Positions 17,750 through 26,342 are shown, counted from the first letter of the stretch. The stretch is DNA of 39,993 nt from Bordetella parapertussis (GCA_945870465.1 CAMBSS010000016.1:1-39993), one strand, 5' to 3'. A program made the numbers and translations. The notes: generated by a model not told the origin, from the letters alone.

Positions 17750-18769
17750 CTAGTCGGGCTTGATGGCCGCTTGCTTGATGACCTTGCCCCACCGAGCCGT
17801 TTCATCATCGAGGTATTTCGCGAACTGCTCGATGGTTCCCGGCATTGCCTCTACACCATCCGCTTCGAAGGCCGCGCGGACATCCGGGAGATTCAGCGCA
17901 ACGTTGGACTCCTGATTCAGGCGCTGCACGACGGGGCGCGGCGTATCGGCGGGCGCCAGCAGCCCAAACCACGCGTAGATATCGAGGCCCGGATAACCGA
18001 CTTCGGCGAGCGCCGGCACGTTGGGCAACTGCACCGCCCGTTTTCCGGACGCAACAGCAAGCGCGCGCAACCTGCCGCTCATGACATGCGGTTTGGACGT
18101 GGAAATCGTCGCGAACGCGACCTCCACTTCACCCGCAATCAGGGCGGTGACCTGCGGGCCAGCGCCTTTGTATGAAATCTGCTGGGCATTCAATCCGCTC
18201 GTCAGCTTGAAGAGTTCCATGCCCAGATGGGCTGCGGTGCCGTTGCCCGGCGAACTGTAATTGACGCCGCGCCCGGTTTTGGACAGGGCGATAAGCTCCG
18301 CGACCGATTTCGCCGGCGACGTCGCAGTAACCAGCATTACCGACGGCACCCGGGCGGCCAGGGTAATCGGCGCGAAGTCTTTCTTGGTGTCGTAGGGAAG
18401 CTTCGGGTACAGACTGGGATTCGTGGCGTGCGGCAATGCGCACAGCAGCAATGTGTAACCGTCAGGCAGTGCCTTGGCAACGATTTCGCTGCCGATCTGC
18501 GTGGCTGCGCCGGGCCGGTTGTCCACGACCACCTGCTCCTTGAGGGCCGCGGAAAGCTTGCTGGCCAGCATGCGCGCAACGAGATCCGTGCCGCCACCCG
18601 GCGCAAAAGGCACAACCAGCCGCACCGGCTTGCTGGGATAGGGCTGCGCGCTGGCGTGCGGGGAGCAAAGCACGCTCACCGCGGCTATCGCCACCGGCAG
18701 CAACTGAAAATGGAAATGATTGCGAGTGCAATGCCGATTTGACGGCATCGCAAAACCGGAAAATTTCAT
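17750..18769 (-). CDS. Bug-family (TctC-like) periplasmic solute-binding protein
   Basis: Tripartite tricarboxylate transporter receptor of the Bug family, which captures carboxylates in the periplasm. The 339-aa protein has a signal peptide ending SPHASA-QPYP and the diagnostic segments PVRLVVPFAPGGGTDLVAR, VVDNRPGA, LPDGYTLLL and the late VPALAEVGYPG. The frame is open 29 codons upstream; the ATG at 18769 (MKFSGF) is preceded by AGGAAG and was chosen. No membrane subunits (TctA/TctB) are nearby, which is usual for these orphan receptors. The gene diverges from the sulfatase gene, and ligand identity cannot be read from sequence. Confidence 0.92.
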   Translation of the reverse strand: MKFSGFAMPSNRHCTRNHFHFQLLPVAIAAVSVLCSPHASAQPYPSKPVRLVVPFAPGGGTDLVARMLASKLSAALKEQVVVDNRPGAATQIGSEIVAKALPDGYTLLLCALPHATNPSLYPKLPYDTKKDFAPITLAARVPSVMLVTATSPAKSVAELIALSKTGRGVNYSSPGNGTAAHLGMELFKLTSGLNAQQISYKGAGPQVTALIAGEVEVAFATISTSKPHVMSGRLRALAVASGKRAVQLPNVPALAEVGYPGLDIYAWFGLLAPADTPRPVVQRLNQESNVALNLPDVRAAFEADGVEAMPGTIEQFAKYLDDETARWGKVIKQAAIKPD

Positions 18770-18825
18770 CGGGCTTCCTAGTGTGAAGAATTTGTCCGGA
18801 GAATTACAGACTTTATTTTGTTTGA

Positions 18826-18841
18826 TTAGTCTGCGGACGAA
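18826..18841. promoter_or_regulatory. Possible operator motif, Bug/sulfatase intergenic
   Basis: The sequence TTAGTCTGCGGACGAA lies between the divergent Bug and sulfatase genes. A very similar and more symmetric motif (TTAGTC-N8-GACTAA) stands upstream of the dehydrogenase gene at 23148-23167. The shared block TTAGTCTG..CGGA could bind one regulator (for example of GntR type), but no regulator gene is in the island and the match is short. Confidence 0.3.
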
Positions 18842-18871
18842 CCGTATGATTGTCAACGAAGCGGTGCGCGC

Positions 18872-18900
18872 GAGACAAAGAAAAATAACAATTCTGTCTC
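18872..18900. promoter_or_regulatory. Inverted repeat GAGACA-N17-TGTCTC
   Basis: A 6-bp inverted repeat with an AT-rich 17-bp spacer (AAAGAAAAATAACAATTC region) lies 77 bp before the sulfatase start, in the divergent promoter region. It could be an operator, but an arm of this size can arise by chance. Confidence 0.25.
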
Positions 18901-18976
18901 CGCTGATTTAGAGCCCGCGTCGATCATCCACACTGAGATATCACCCCGCTATCGGCTATCGAAGAGGAGCCCTCGC

Positions 18977-21310
18977 ATGAAGAAATCAGCCCCCGAACCC
19001 GGACTGATGTCCGGCGACCCGGGCGCGTTATTCAAAGGGCGCATCGGCAAGACCTTTGCTGATTCCGAACCGTGGTGGCCGACGCCCGCGCGCGCACCGG
19101 ACGGCGCGCCCAATATCGTCATGATCCTGCTCGACGATCTCGGGTATTCGGACTTCGGCGCGTTCGGCAGCGAGATCGCCACGCCCAACATCGACCGGCT
19201 TGCGCACCATGGCCTGCGCTTCGATCACTACACGACAGTACCCATGTGCACGCCCGCACGCGCGGCGTTCCTCACTGGCAAAAATCCCCATGCGGTCGGC
19301 TGCGGCTGGCTCACGCATGGCGATCCCGGCTACCCTGGTTATGGCGGAGAAATCTCGCCGGATGCGCCGACCGTTGCCGAGTTACTGCGCGAGCAGGGTT
19401 ATTCATCGATGGCGATCGGGAAATGGCATAACACGAAGGAACACAACGCGTCCGCCGCAGGCGACCGGCGATCGTGGCCCGTGCAGCGCGGCTTCGACCA
19501 GTTCTATGGCTTCATCGCCTCGGAGACCAGCTACTTCTATCCCGACTGCCTGTACGAAGGATCGCAGGCGCTGAATATCGACAGTTATCCGGCGGACTAC
19601 TTTGCCACCGATGACTGGACCGACCGGGGGATCCGCTTCGTCAAGGATCATCTCGGCAGCGGGCCCAACAAGCCGTTTTTTCTTTACATGGCCTACAACG
19701 CGCCGCACATGCCGATCCAGGCGCGACCGGAAGACATCCGCAAATACCGCGGCCGCTACGACGCGGGGTGGGACGTGCTGCGCGAGGCCCGCTTCCGCAA
19801 GCAGATCGCGGAAGGGTTGTTCGACAAAGACACCCGGCTGCCGCCGCGGAACCCGGGCATCCCCGCGTGGGAACAGTTGCCGGCCGGGCAGCGCGAACTG
19901 TTTCCGCTCTACATGGAAGTGTATGCGGCGCTCGTTGAAAACCTGGACCGCAATATCGGGCGCCTCGTGAGCTTCCTCGAACAAGCGGGCGTCGTGGACA
20001 ACACGCTGATCATGGTGGCCTCCGACAACGGCGCAAGCGCCATGGGCGGCGACGACGGCACGGTCAACGGATGGCAACGGCGGCTGGGCGGGACCGAGGA
20101 CGCCGCACAGATCCGCGCCCTGATCGCTGAGGGCGGCTTCGGCGGCCCGGATACCTACATCGCTTATCCGCGGGGCTGGGCGCAGGTTTCCAATACGCCC
20201 TTCCGCTATTTCAAGCGCACGCCCATGAACGGCGGCATCCGGGTGCCCTTTATCGCCCATTGGCCGAAGGTGATCAAAGACCCGGGCGCCATCCGGCGGC
20301 AGTGGACGCACGTCACGGACATTCTGCCCACGCTGCTTGACGTCGTCGGCGTACCCTACCCGGCCGCCTTCGGCGGTTATCGCACGCGCGAGCTGGACGG
20401 GATGAGCTTCGCGGAAGCGCTGCGGAATCCCGAGGCGCCGGTTCGCCGCACTCGCCAGCATTACGAGCTCGACGGCAATCGCGGCTATATCAAGGACGGC
20501 TGGAAGATTGTGTCGCTGCAACCGCCGGCGAAAGCGATCAATCTTGCAAACTGGATGCTCTACGACCTGGGGACCGACCCTACCGAGGTGAACGATCTCG
20601 CCGCTACCCGCCCGGACAAGCTGAAGGAGCTGGTTGAGGCTTTCGAGCAAGACGCTGCGGCCAACTACGTGTATCCAATCGACAATCGCGAATACGACAA
20701 ATCCCTTACCGTGCCACCGTATCGGCTGGCCGTCATCAACCAACCGCATGTGTTCTATCAGGGCGCACAGACCGCGGAGCGCGTCAGCGTATTCCAGTTG
20801 TTCGCTGACCGTTCATTCCGCATCACGGCGCGCTTCGACTTCCAACCGGGCGCGCAGGGCGTCATCTATGTGATCGGCGGCGCCTTCGGCGGGCTGGTGG
20901 CCTACGTACTTGAGGGCGCGTTGTATTTCATCTACCAGCGCTGGCCCATGCCCCTGGAACTGGCCCCCATCCCGCTCGAGAGCGGAACAGTGGAAATGGT
21001 CTTCGACTATGAAGCGCTGGGGAAGCGGCAGGGTCAGGGACGAATCCTGGTGAATGGCCGCGAGTGGGTGCCCCGCACCCCAATGTCACCCTCGCTCGGC
21101 CGGCTGCCTTCAGAGGGCATCGATGTAGGCATCGACCGCCGCCAGCCCGCGACCCACCACTACGCGAAGTTCGGCACCTTCAAGTACTCGCACACCATCG
21201 AGGGGGTAAGGGTGGAGCCCGGGCCGCAGGCGCCGGGCTCCCTGATCAACATGCCGGAGGACCTTGCGCAGCGTCATGCGGTTGCAAGTGTGCGGCCGCC
21301 TGGCGCCTGA
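18977..21310 (+). CDS. Large arylsulfatase (Cys-type sulfatase)
   Basis: Hydrolyses a sulfate ester, releasing sulfate and an alcohol or phenol. The 777-aa protein has metal-binding Asp residues in IVMILLDDLGYSDFG (about 47-61) and the formylglycine motif MCTPARAAFLTG, with Cys91 the residue matured to formylglycine. Also seen are AIGKWHN and the second metal site VASDNGASA. The length and the ~200-residue beta-rich C-terminal part after the catalytic domain recall the large actinobacterial AtsD-type enzymes. No formylglycine-generating enzyme is in the window and no signal peptide is evident. GAGGAG precedes the ATG. It diverges from the Bug receptor gene. Confidence 0.94.
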   Translation: MKKSAPEPGLMSGDPGALFKGRIGKTFADSEPWWPTPARAPDGAPNIVMILLDDLGYSDFGAFGSEIATPNIDRLAHHGLRFDHYTTVPMCTPARAAFLTGKNPHAVGCGWLTHGDPGYPGYGGEISPDAPTVAELLREQGYSSMAIGKWHNTKEHNASAAGDRRSWPVQRGFDQFYGFIASETSYFYPDCLYEGSQALNIDSYPADYFATDDWTDRGIRFVKDHLGSGPNKPFFLYMAYNAPHMPIQARPEDIRKYRGRYDAGWDVLREARFRKQIAEGLFDKDTRLPPRNPGIPAWEQLPAGQRELFPLYMEVYAALVENLDRNIGRLVSFLEQAGVVDNTLIMVASDNGASAMGGDDGTVNGWQRRLGGTEDAAQIRALIAEGGFGGPDTYIAYPRGWAQVSNTPFRYFKRTPMNGGIRVPFIAHWPKVIKDPGAIRRQWTHVTDILPTLLDVVGVPYPAAFGGYRTRELDGMSFAEALRNPEAPVRRTRQHYELDGNRGYIKDGWKIVSLQPPAKAINLANWMLYDLGTDPTEVNDLAATRPDKLKELVEAFEQDAAANYVYPIDNREYDKSLTVPPYRLAVINQPHVFYQGAQTAERVSVFQLFADRSFRITARFDFQPGAQGVIYVIGGAFGGLVAYVLEGALYFIYQRWPMPLELAPIPLESGTVEMVFDYEALGKRQGQGRILVNGREWVPRTPMSPSLGRLPSEGIDVGIDRRQPATHHYAKFGTFKYSHTIEGVRVEPGPQAPGSLINMPEDLAQRHAVASVRPPGA

Positions 21311-21323
21311 CGCCCCCGCAATC

Positions 21324-22130
21324 TCAGGCCGAACGGTCTCTGGGCGCCTGGTGCAGGCACGCGATCCCGATGCGATCGCCAGGCCAGGCGGGATAGCGCC
21401 TGAGCACCTCGGGATCATGTCCCGGTACGATATGACCGGCTGAGTCGGCGGCGGCCGCCACCTTGCGATAGCCGGCGAGCATGTCGGCCACGTTGTAGAC
21501 AATCGGGAACGGGCGATCCTGTTCCATGTTTTCATAAAAGTGGCTGGCATCCGAAGCCAGCACCACCCAGCCCCGCGCGGTGTGCACGCGCACGGCCTGC
21601 AACCCGCGGGTATGTCCGCCGATCAGCATCAGCTGCACGCCGGGGAAGAGGTCGGTATCGCCGTCATGGAAGATCACGCGATCCGCGTAGACTTTCCGCA
21701 CCATCTCGACCACGTCTTCAACCGAGTACGCGTGCCGCAACGGGCCATAACACATGCAGCGGCCCGTGACATATTCCAGTTCGGAATCCTGCACATGAAA
21801 CCGCGCGTTCGGCAGCAACCCGAGATTGCCCGCGTGATCGTAATGTAGGTGCGTCAACACCACGTCCTTGATGCCGGCGGGGTCCACGCCCAGCGTGCGC
21901 AGGGCGTCGATCGGGCAACGCAGCAGAGTGCGATGGCGCGCGGCCGCGGCAGCGGAGTTGAAACCGGTGTCGATCAGAATGTCGCGATCTTGGGAGCGCA
22001 GCAACCAAACAAAAAAATCCATCGGCATCGGCCCGTCATGCGGATCGCGCTGAATGAAATTATCGCTACGCTGCCGGTCGTGTGTCGCGTAGCGAATGGC
22101 GTAGACCTCATACCGGGTCGTGCTCGTCAT
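21324..22130 (-). CDS. Metallo-beta-lactamase-fold hydrolase (lactonase-like)
   Basis: Probable zinc hydrolase of 268 aa in the N-acyl-homoserine-lactonase-like branch. The metal motif HxHxDH is complete in TVLTHLHYDHAG-type sequence VLTHLHYDHAGN (His94, His96, Asp98, His99), with a further His in IGGHTRG, Asp in LASDASHF and His in IVPGHDPEV. All expected ligands are therefore present. In this setting it may open a lactone or ester produced in the catabolic pathway of the island, rather than act in quorum quenching. Its 3' end faces the sulfatase 3' end 13 bp away, and it lies downstream of the dehydrogenase gene. Confidence 0.88.
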   Translation of the reverse strand: MTSTTRYEVYAIRYATHDRQRSDNFIQRDPHDGPMPMDFFVWLLRSQDRDILIDTGFNSAAAAARHRTLLRCPIDALRTLGVDPAGIKDVVLTHLHYDHAGNLGLLPNARFHVQDSELEYVTGRCMCYGPLRHAYSVEDVVEMVRKVYADRVIFHDGDTDLFPGVQLMLIGGHTRGLQAVRVHTARGWVVLASDASHFYENMEQDRPFPIVYNVADMLAGYRKVAAAADSAGHIVPGHDPEVLRRYPAWPGDRIGIACLHQAPRDRSA

Positions 22131-22167
22131 TTCAGCTCCATCCTTGAGGCGCGCGCCAGTACGGCGC

Positions 22168-23058
22168 CTATTTCCCGATCAGCCGGCTGATCACAGGCCA
22201 GTACTGCTCCCCCAATCCGGCCTTGATCGCCTTGTCGAACCACGCGTCCGCATTACGCGCGCCCTGCGCGTCGACCTTCGCCTCGCTGGCCAGCCGCAGG
22301 GCATAGCCGAGGTCTTTGCGTGCGTACTGGACGGAAAACGCCCGCAGCGGGAACTGGTCCGGAATCATGGCCTTCATGCCATGGTTGCGCAGGGCAAAGC
22401 TATCGCCGGAGCCTTTGGAAAGCGTATCAAACAGCAGGGCCGGATCCACGCCAGCATGCGTGCTGATGGCTTTCGCTTCCGCGATGGCAACGCCGATCTC
22501 GAACAGAATCATGTTGTTCAGTATCTTCACCACCTGCCCGCAGCCGACCGGGCCGCAGAGCGTAATCTCGTTGGCAAAGTGTGCAATCAGTGGACGCACT
22601 TTCTCAAAAACTGACGCCTCTCCCCCCACCATCACCGACAATGTGCCGGCCTCGGCCGCCGCGCGCGTGCGTGCCACCGGCGCATCAATGAAAACCGCAC
22701 CCCGGCTGGCGAACGCCTGCGCCAGCTGCCGTGTGGTATCGACGGGCGAAGTGCCGAGATCAATCACCACCTGTCCGGCCGTGATTGCCGCGAGCAAGCC
22801 GTCAGGGGCATGCGCCAACTGACTGACGACCTCCCCGGAGGGCAATGACAAAAACACCACATCCGAACCTCCGACCACGCCGCGTATTGATCCGCCGTTT
22901 TGCACACCGCTGGCTTTAAGTCGCTCGAGCGGCGCGGGATCCCGGTCAAAGGCGACCAAGGTGAAACCTGACTTCACCGCCAGATTGCGGCAGATCGGTT
23001 CCCCCATGACGCCGAGCCCGATGAAGCCGATTTGTTTCAGTTGTTCGCCCACTGTCAT
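22168..23058 (-). CDS. NAD(P)-dependent beta-hydroxyacid dehydrogenase (HIBADH family)
   Basis: Oxidoreductase of 296 aa related to 3-hydroxyisobutyrate and tartronate-semialdehyde reductases. The dinucleotide site is GFIGLGVMG (GxGxxG at 14-19), the catalytic Lys is in GQVVKILNN (178), and the substrate loop is DAPVARTRAAAEAGTLS. That loop reads ART where many family members have SGG, which points to a subfamily with different substrate. GAGGGGG lies a few bases before the ATG. It is co-directional with the MBL-fold gene and its promoter region reaches the pseudo-tRNA and palindrome at 23148. Confidence 0.92.
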   Translation of the reverse strand: MTVGEQLKQIGFIGLGVMGEPICRNLAVKSGFTLVAFDRDPAPLERLKASGVQNGGSIRGVVGGSDVVFLSLPSGEVVSQLAHAPDGLLAAITAGQVVIDLGTSPVDTTRQLAQAFASRGAVFIDAPVARTRAAAEAGTLSVMVGGEASVFEKVRPLIAHFANEITLCGPVGCGQVVKILNNMILFEIGVAIAEAKAISTHAGVDPALLFDTLSKGSGDSFALRNHGMKAMIPDQFPLRAFSVQYARKDLGYALRLASEAKVDAQGARNADAWFDKAIKAGLGEQYWPVISRLIGK

Positions 23059-23147
23059 TCCCCCTCAAAAATAAAAACACGGACCGCTGACACCGCCGAA
23101 CGCGTGCGCCCTGTCTGCAATTCCAGACGTTGGGTGCGATCAGGAAA

Positions 23148-23167
23148 TTAGTCTGGCGGAGGACTAA
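23148..23167. promoter_or_regulatory. Palindrome TTAGTC-N8-GACTAA upstream of dehydrogenase gene
   Basis: A 6-bp perfect inverted repeat lies 90 bp before the dehydrogenase start, directly beside the pseudo-tRNA. It shares TTAGTCTG..CGGA with the motif at 18826 in front of the Bug and sulfatase genes. It is a reasonable candidate operator for coordinated control of the island. Confidence 0.35.
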
Positions 23168-23168
23168 A

Positions 23169-23238
23169 CGCGGTGAAGGGAATCGAACCCTCGTATGCAG
23201 CTTGGGAAGCTGCCGTTCTACCATTGAACTACACCTGC
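23169..23238 (-). pseudogene. tRNA-Gly (CCC) pseudogene
   Basis: Sixty-four bases are identical to the intact tRNA-Gly at 16370-16433, including D, anticodon and T arms. The 5' acceptor strand reads GCAGGTG and the 3' strand CACCGCG, so only four of seven pairs remain, apparently after loss of one C. No CCA is encoded. It most likely cannot be charged. Its 5' flank (AATAGGTGCGAATTCTAC) resembles the flank of the half-copy at 16792. Confidence 0.85.
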
Positions 23239-23495
23239 AATAGGTGCGAATTCTACAATGTTTCCCACCTGTAGCGGGGTCGGAGCGCGCCGGTACGGGC
23301 AGCAGTGGCGATGGTGGCCTCGCCATGCGTATTGCCACGAAAAAAACGAGCCCGGTGCGTCACATACGCCCGTCACGTGCGTTGACACCATGGTGGACGA
23401 TTCTTTATTCTGCGCAACGGATTGGCTATTTTTCAACTTTTAACAATCGTGCGACGGACTTCACGCCCGCGATAACTGACCCAAAGAGAGTTTTC

Positions 23496-24497
23496 ATGAC
23501 CATAGCATTGGTGTCCAAGCAGTTCATTGCCGGATTCGGCGACGAGTTCAAAGCGGTCGGGGCGAGCGCCGGCAAATCGGTGGAGTTCATGACGCTGCCC
23601 GAAACCAAGGGCGCGCGGCTGACGCAGGCCGATTGCGACCGCATCGACTGCACCTTCATCGACCGCGACATCCGCTTCGACGAGCACCTTTATGCGGCGT
23701 ACGGCGCAGCGGTCATGGGGTCGAACAGTCTCAAATGGATACACTTCACCAGCTCCGGCATCGGCCAGCAGCCCTTCGCACCCGCCCTCGACGCCAAAGG
23801 CGTCACGATGTCGAGTTCCACCGGGTCGAACGCCGAACCGGTCGCGCAAACAGGTTTTACCGGCTTGCTCATGCTCGCGCGCGGCTTCCCGGGGTATATG
23901 GATGCCCAGCGCAAACACGAGTGGAAGCCCATGCGCGGCGCGACGCTGCCGCCCGACCTGCGCGGCCAGACTGTCGTCATTATCGGCATTGGCGCCATCG
24001 GCAAGATATTCTCCGGCTACGCGCGCGCTTTCGGGCTCAAGGTAATCGGCGTGCGCCGCAGCCCGCTCAAAGCGGACGATCCGGTCGATGAAATGTTCAC
24101 GCCGGCGCAACTGGGCGAAGTGCTGCCACGCGCCGACTGGGTCGTCATCGCCTGCCCGCTCACCAAGGAAACGCGCCACCTCGTCAATGCGGACGCGTTC
24201 AAGCGCATGAAAAAAGGCGCCTGCCTGATCAACATCGGGCGCGGCGAAGTGATGGATGAAGAAGCGTTCATCGCCGCCATCAAGAGCGGCCATCTGGCCG
24301 GCGCCGCGCTCGATGCGCACCGCCAGGAACCGCTGCCTGCGGATTCGCCGCTGTGGGACCTGCCCAACGTCATCGTCTCGCCGCACAACGCATCGGCCTC
24401 GACCGGCAACGAAAAACGCTGCGCCGAAATGTTTATCGCCAACTTCTGGCACTGGGCGCGCGGCGAGCCGATGTTCAACGTGCAGCGCCTGTCTTAA
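23496..24497 (+). CDS. D-isomer-specific 2-hydroxyacid dehydrogenase family protein
   Basis: NAD(P)-dependent 2-hydroxyacid dehydrogenase/phosphoglycerate dehydrogenase-like protein of 333 aa. The NAD site is VVIIGIGAIGKIF, the catalytic Arg is in LINIGRGEVMDEE, the Glu in DAHRQEPLPADSPLW and the His in VSPHNAS. Family members usually have FxxEPL where this one has HRQEPL, but the Glu is kept. The frame is open far upstream across the pseudo-tRNA flank; the ATG at 23496 after AGAGAG begins the family-like sequence. The substrate cannot be told. It lies just outside the tRNA-flanked island and upstream of thiS. Confidence 0.9.
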   Translation: MTIALVSKQFIAGFGDEFKAVGASAGKSVEFMTLPETKGARLTQADCDRIDCTFIDRDIRFDEHLYAAYGAAVMGSNSLKWIHFTSSGIGQQPFAPALDAKGVTMSSSTGSNAEPVAQTGFTGLLMLARGFPGYMDAQRKHEWKPMRGATLPPDLRGQTVVIIGIGAIGKIFSGYARAFGLKVIGVRRSPLKADDPVDEMFTPAQLGEVLPRADWVVIACPLTKETRHLVNADAFKRMKKGACLINIGRGEVMDEEAFIAAIKSGHLAGAALDAHRQEPLPADSPLWDLPNVIVSPHNASASTGNEKRCAEMFIANFWHWARGEPMFNVQRLS

Positions 24498-24527
24498 GTC
24501 AAGCCCCGACTATTCCGACCGCGCCGC

Positions 24528-24731
24528 ATGATCGCATTGACCGTCAATGGCACCGCCCACCGCTTCGAGCAACCGCTGAACTGCCGCCAGTTGCTCGAGC
24601 GCCTCAACCTGGCCGGCAAGCGTGTCGCGCTGGAGCGCAACGGTGAAATCGTGCCGCGCGGCCGGCACGCGGACGAAATGCTGGCCGACGGCGATAAGCT
24701 CGAAATCGTAGTCGCGGTCGGCGGCGGTTGA
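24528..24731 (+). CDS. thiS: Sulfur carrier protein ThiS
   Basis: Ubiquitin-fold sulfur carrier for the thiazole ring of thiamine. The 67-aa protein begins MIALTVNGTAHRFEQPLNC and ends with the essential Gly-Gly (VVAVGGG), whose terminal carboxyl is converted to a thiocarboxylate. It sits 70 bp before thiG. No TPP riboswitch was recognised in the short upstream gap. Confidence 0.94.
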   Translation: MIALTVNGTAHRFEQPLNCRQLLERLNLAGKRVALERNGEIVPRGRHADEMLADGDKLEIVVAVGGG

Positions 24732-24801
24732 TTGTGGTCAATGCGGCTCTCCCATTAACGGCGCATACTTCCGCTGATTCCCCTTTCCTGCCTCTGCCCT
24801 T

Positions 24802-25623
24802 ATGAAGCTCCGCGAAACTCTCGATACGTTCATCATTGCCGGCAAGCCGTACCAATCGCGCCTGCTGGTCGGCACCGGCAAGTACAAGGACTTCACCGAG
24901 ACGCGCGCCGCCATCGACGCCAGCGGCGCGCAAATCGTGACCGTCGCGATCCGCCGCACCAATATCGGCCAGGATCCGAAACAACCCAGTCTGCTCGACG
25001 TGCTGCCGCCGGCGCAATTCACCATCCTGCCGAACACTGCGGGCTGCTATACGGCGGACGACGCCGTGCGCACGCTGCGGCTCGCGCGCGAACTGCTCGA
25101 CGGTCACGATCTCGTGAAGCTTGAAGTACTGGGCGACCAGAAGACCCTGTTTCCCGACATGGCCGAAACGCTGAAGGCTGCCGCGACGCTGGTGAAAGAC
25201 AATTTCAAAGTGATGGTCTATTGCAGCGATGACCCGATCGCGGCGCGCCAGCTCGAAGACATCGGTTGCTGCGCGGTGATGCCGCTCGCTTCGCTGATCG
25301 GCTCCGGCATGGGCATCCTCAATCCGTGGAACCTGCAGATCATCATCGATAACGCGAAAATCCCCATCATTGTCGATGCCGGCGTAGGCACCGCGTCGGA
25401 TGCGGCGATCGCGATGGAACTCGGCTGCCAGGGCGTGCTGATGAACACCGCGATTGCCACCGCCAAAAATCCGGTGATGATGGCTTCCGCCATGAAAAAA
25501 GCCGTCGAGGCCGGGCGCGAAGCGTTTCTCGCCGGCCGCATGCCGAAGAAACCGTACACCGCCTCACCGAGCTCTCCCGTCGACGGCACGTTTACCGGGG
25601 GCGTGCCGGCCGACAAACGCTGA
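24802..25623 (+). CDS. thiG: Thiazole synthase ThiG
   Basis: Forms the thiazole phosphate from 1-deoxyxylulose 5-phosphate, dehydroglycine and ThiS thiocarboxylate. The 273-aa TIM-barrel protein has the Schiff-base Lys in [10 protein letters not shown] (residue 106). It also has [14 protein letters not shown] and the phosphate-binding end of the barrel, [20 protein letters not shown]. It is paired with thiS and followed by trmB, as in other betaproteobacteria. Confidence 0.97.
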   Translation: MKLRETLDTFIIAGKPYQSRLLVGTGKYKDFTETRAAIDASGAQIVTVAIRRTNIGQDPKQPSLLDVLPPAQFTILPNTAGCYTADDAVRTLRLARELLDGHDLVKLEVLGDQKTLFPDMAETLKAAATLVKDNFKVMVYCSDDPIAARQLEDIGCCAVMPLASLIGSGMGILNPWNLQIIIDNAKIPIIVDAGVGTASDAAIAMELGCQGVLMNTAIATAKNPVMMASAMKKAVEAGREAFLAGRMPKKPYTASPSSPVDGTFTGGVPADKR

Positions 25624-25630
25624 CGCCGGG

Positions 25631-25650
25631 GTGTAGCGCCTGCGCTACAC
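25631..25650. promoter_or_regulatory. Perfect hairpin between thiG and trmB
   Basis: GTGTAGCGC-CT-GCGCTACAC is a perfect 9-bp inverted repeat with a 2-nt spacer. It ends 7 bp before the trmB start codon and starts 7 bp after the thiG stop. There is no T-run, so it is not a classical terminator. It could be an operator or an RNA hairpin that limits trmB translation, and TACACT inside it resembles a -10 hexamer. Confidence 0.4.
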
Positions 25651-25657
25651 TTGCCGC

Positions 25658-26335
25658 ATGAACTCAACCACGCATCGTCCCATCCGCAGCTTTGTACTGC
25701 GCCAGGGACGCGTTTCGAACGCGCAGCAGCGTGCGCACGACACTCTTCTGCCGCAGTTCGGCATCGCGTACTCGCCGCAAGTCATCGACCTTGACGGCAT
25801 CTTCGGCCGCCTTGCGCCGAAGGTGCTTGAAATCGGTTTCGGCATGGGCGAGACGACCGCGGTCATCGCGGCGCTACATCCCGGCAACGATTACCTCGGC
25901 ATCGAGGTGCATACGCCCGGCGTCGGCAGTCTGCTGAAAACCATAGGCGAGCAGCACCTCGCCAACGTGCGCATCGTCCAGCACGACGCCGTCGAAGTCC
26001 TGCACAACATGATTGCGCCGGACACCTTCGATGGCGTGCACGTTTTCTTTCCCGACCCATGGCCGAAAAAACGCCACCACAAGCGGCGCCTGCTGCAGGC
26101 GGAGTTCGTCGCGCTGCTCGTCACGCGCATGAAAACCGGCGGCTATCTGCACGTGGCGACCGACTGGCAGGAATACGCCGAGCACGTGCTCGAAGTCCTG
26201 CGGCGCGAGCCGCGCCTCGCCAACACCAACGAAGGCTACGCGCCGCGTCCCGACTACCGGCCGCAGACCAAGTTCGAAACGCGCGGCCTCAAGCTCGGCC
26301 ACGGCGTGTGGGACATCATCTTTCGTCGTGTGTAA
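25658..26335 (+). CDS. trmB: tRNA (guanine-N7-)-methyltransferase
   Basis: SAM-dependent enzyme making m7G46 in tRNA variable loops. The 225-aa protein has the SAM motif [12 protein letters not shown], the acidic motif [14 protein letters not shown] and the family signature [18 protein letters not shown], in which the Asp and Lys/Arg cluster bind tRNA. The C-terminal [17 protein letters not shown] is also typical. No Shine-Dalgarno is visible, and a hairpin stands directly upstream. Confidence 0.96.
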   Translation: MNSTTHRPIRSFVLRQGRVSNAQQRAHDTLLPQFGIAYSPQVIDLDGIFGRLAPKVLEIGFGMGETTAVIAALHPGNDYLGIEVHTPGVGSLLKTIGEQHLANVRIVQHDAVEVLHNMIAPDTFDGVHVFFPDPWPKKRHHKRRLLQAEFVALLVTRMKTGGYLHVATDWQEYAEHVLEVLRREPRLANTNEGYAPRPDYRPQTKFETRGLKLGHGVWDIIFRRV

Positions 26336-26342
26336 AAGAACT

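Noticed and set aside
21540..22190. Plus-strand ORFs over the MBL-fold and dehydrogenase genes
   Set aside because: Antisense shadows; both minus-strand products show complete family motifs.
24732..24801. TPP riboswitch in front of thiG or thiS
   Set aside because: The gaps are too short and no Thi-box core sequence could be found.
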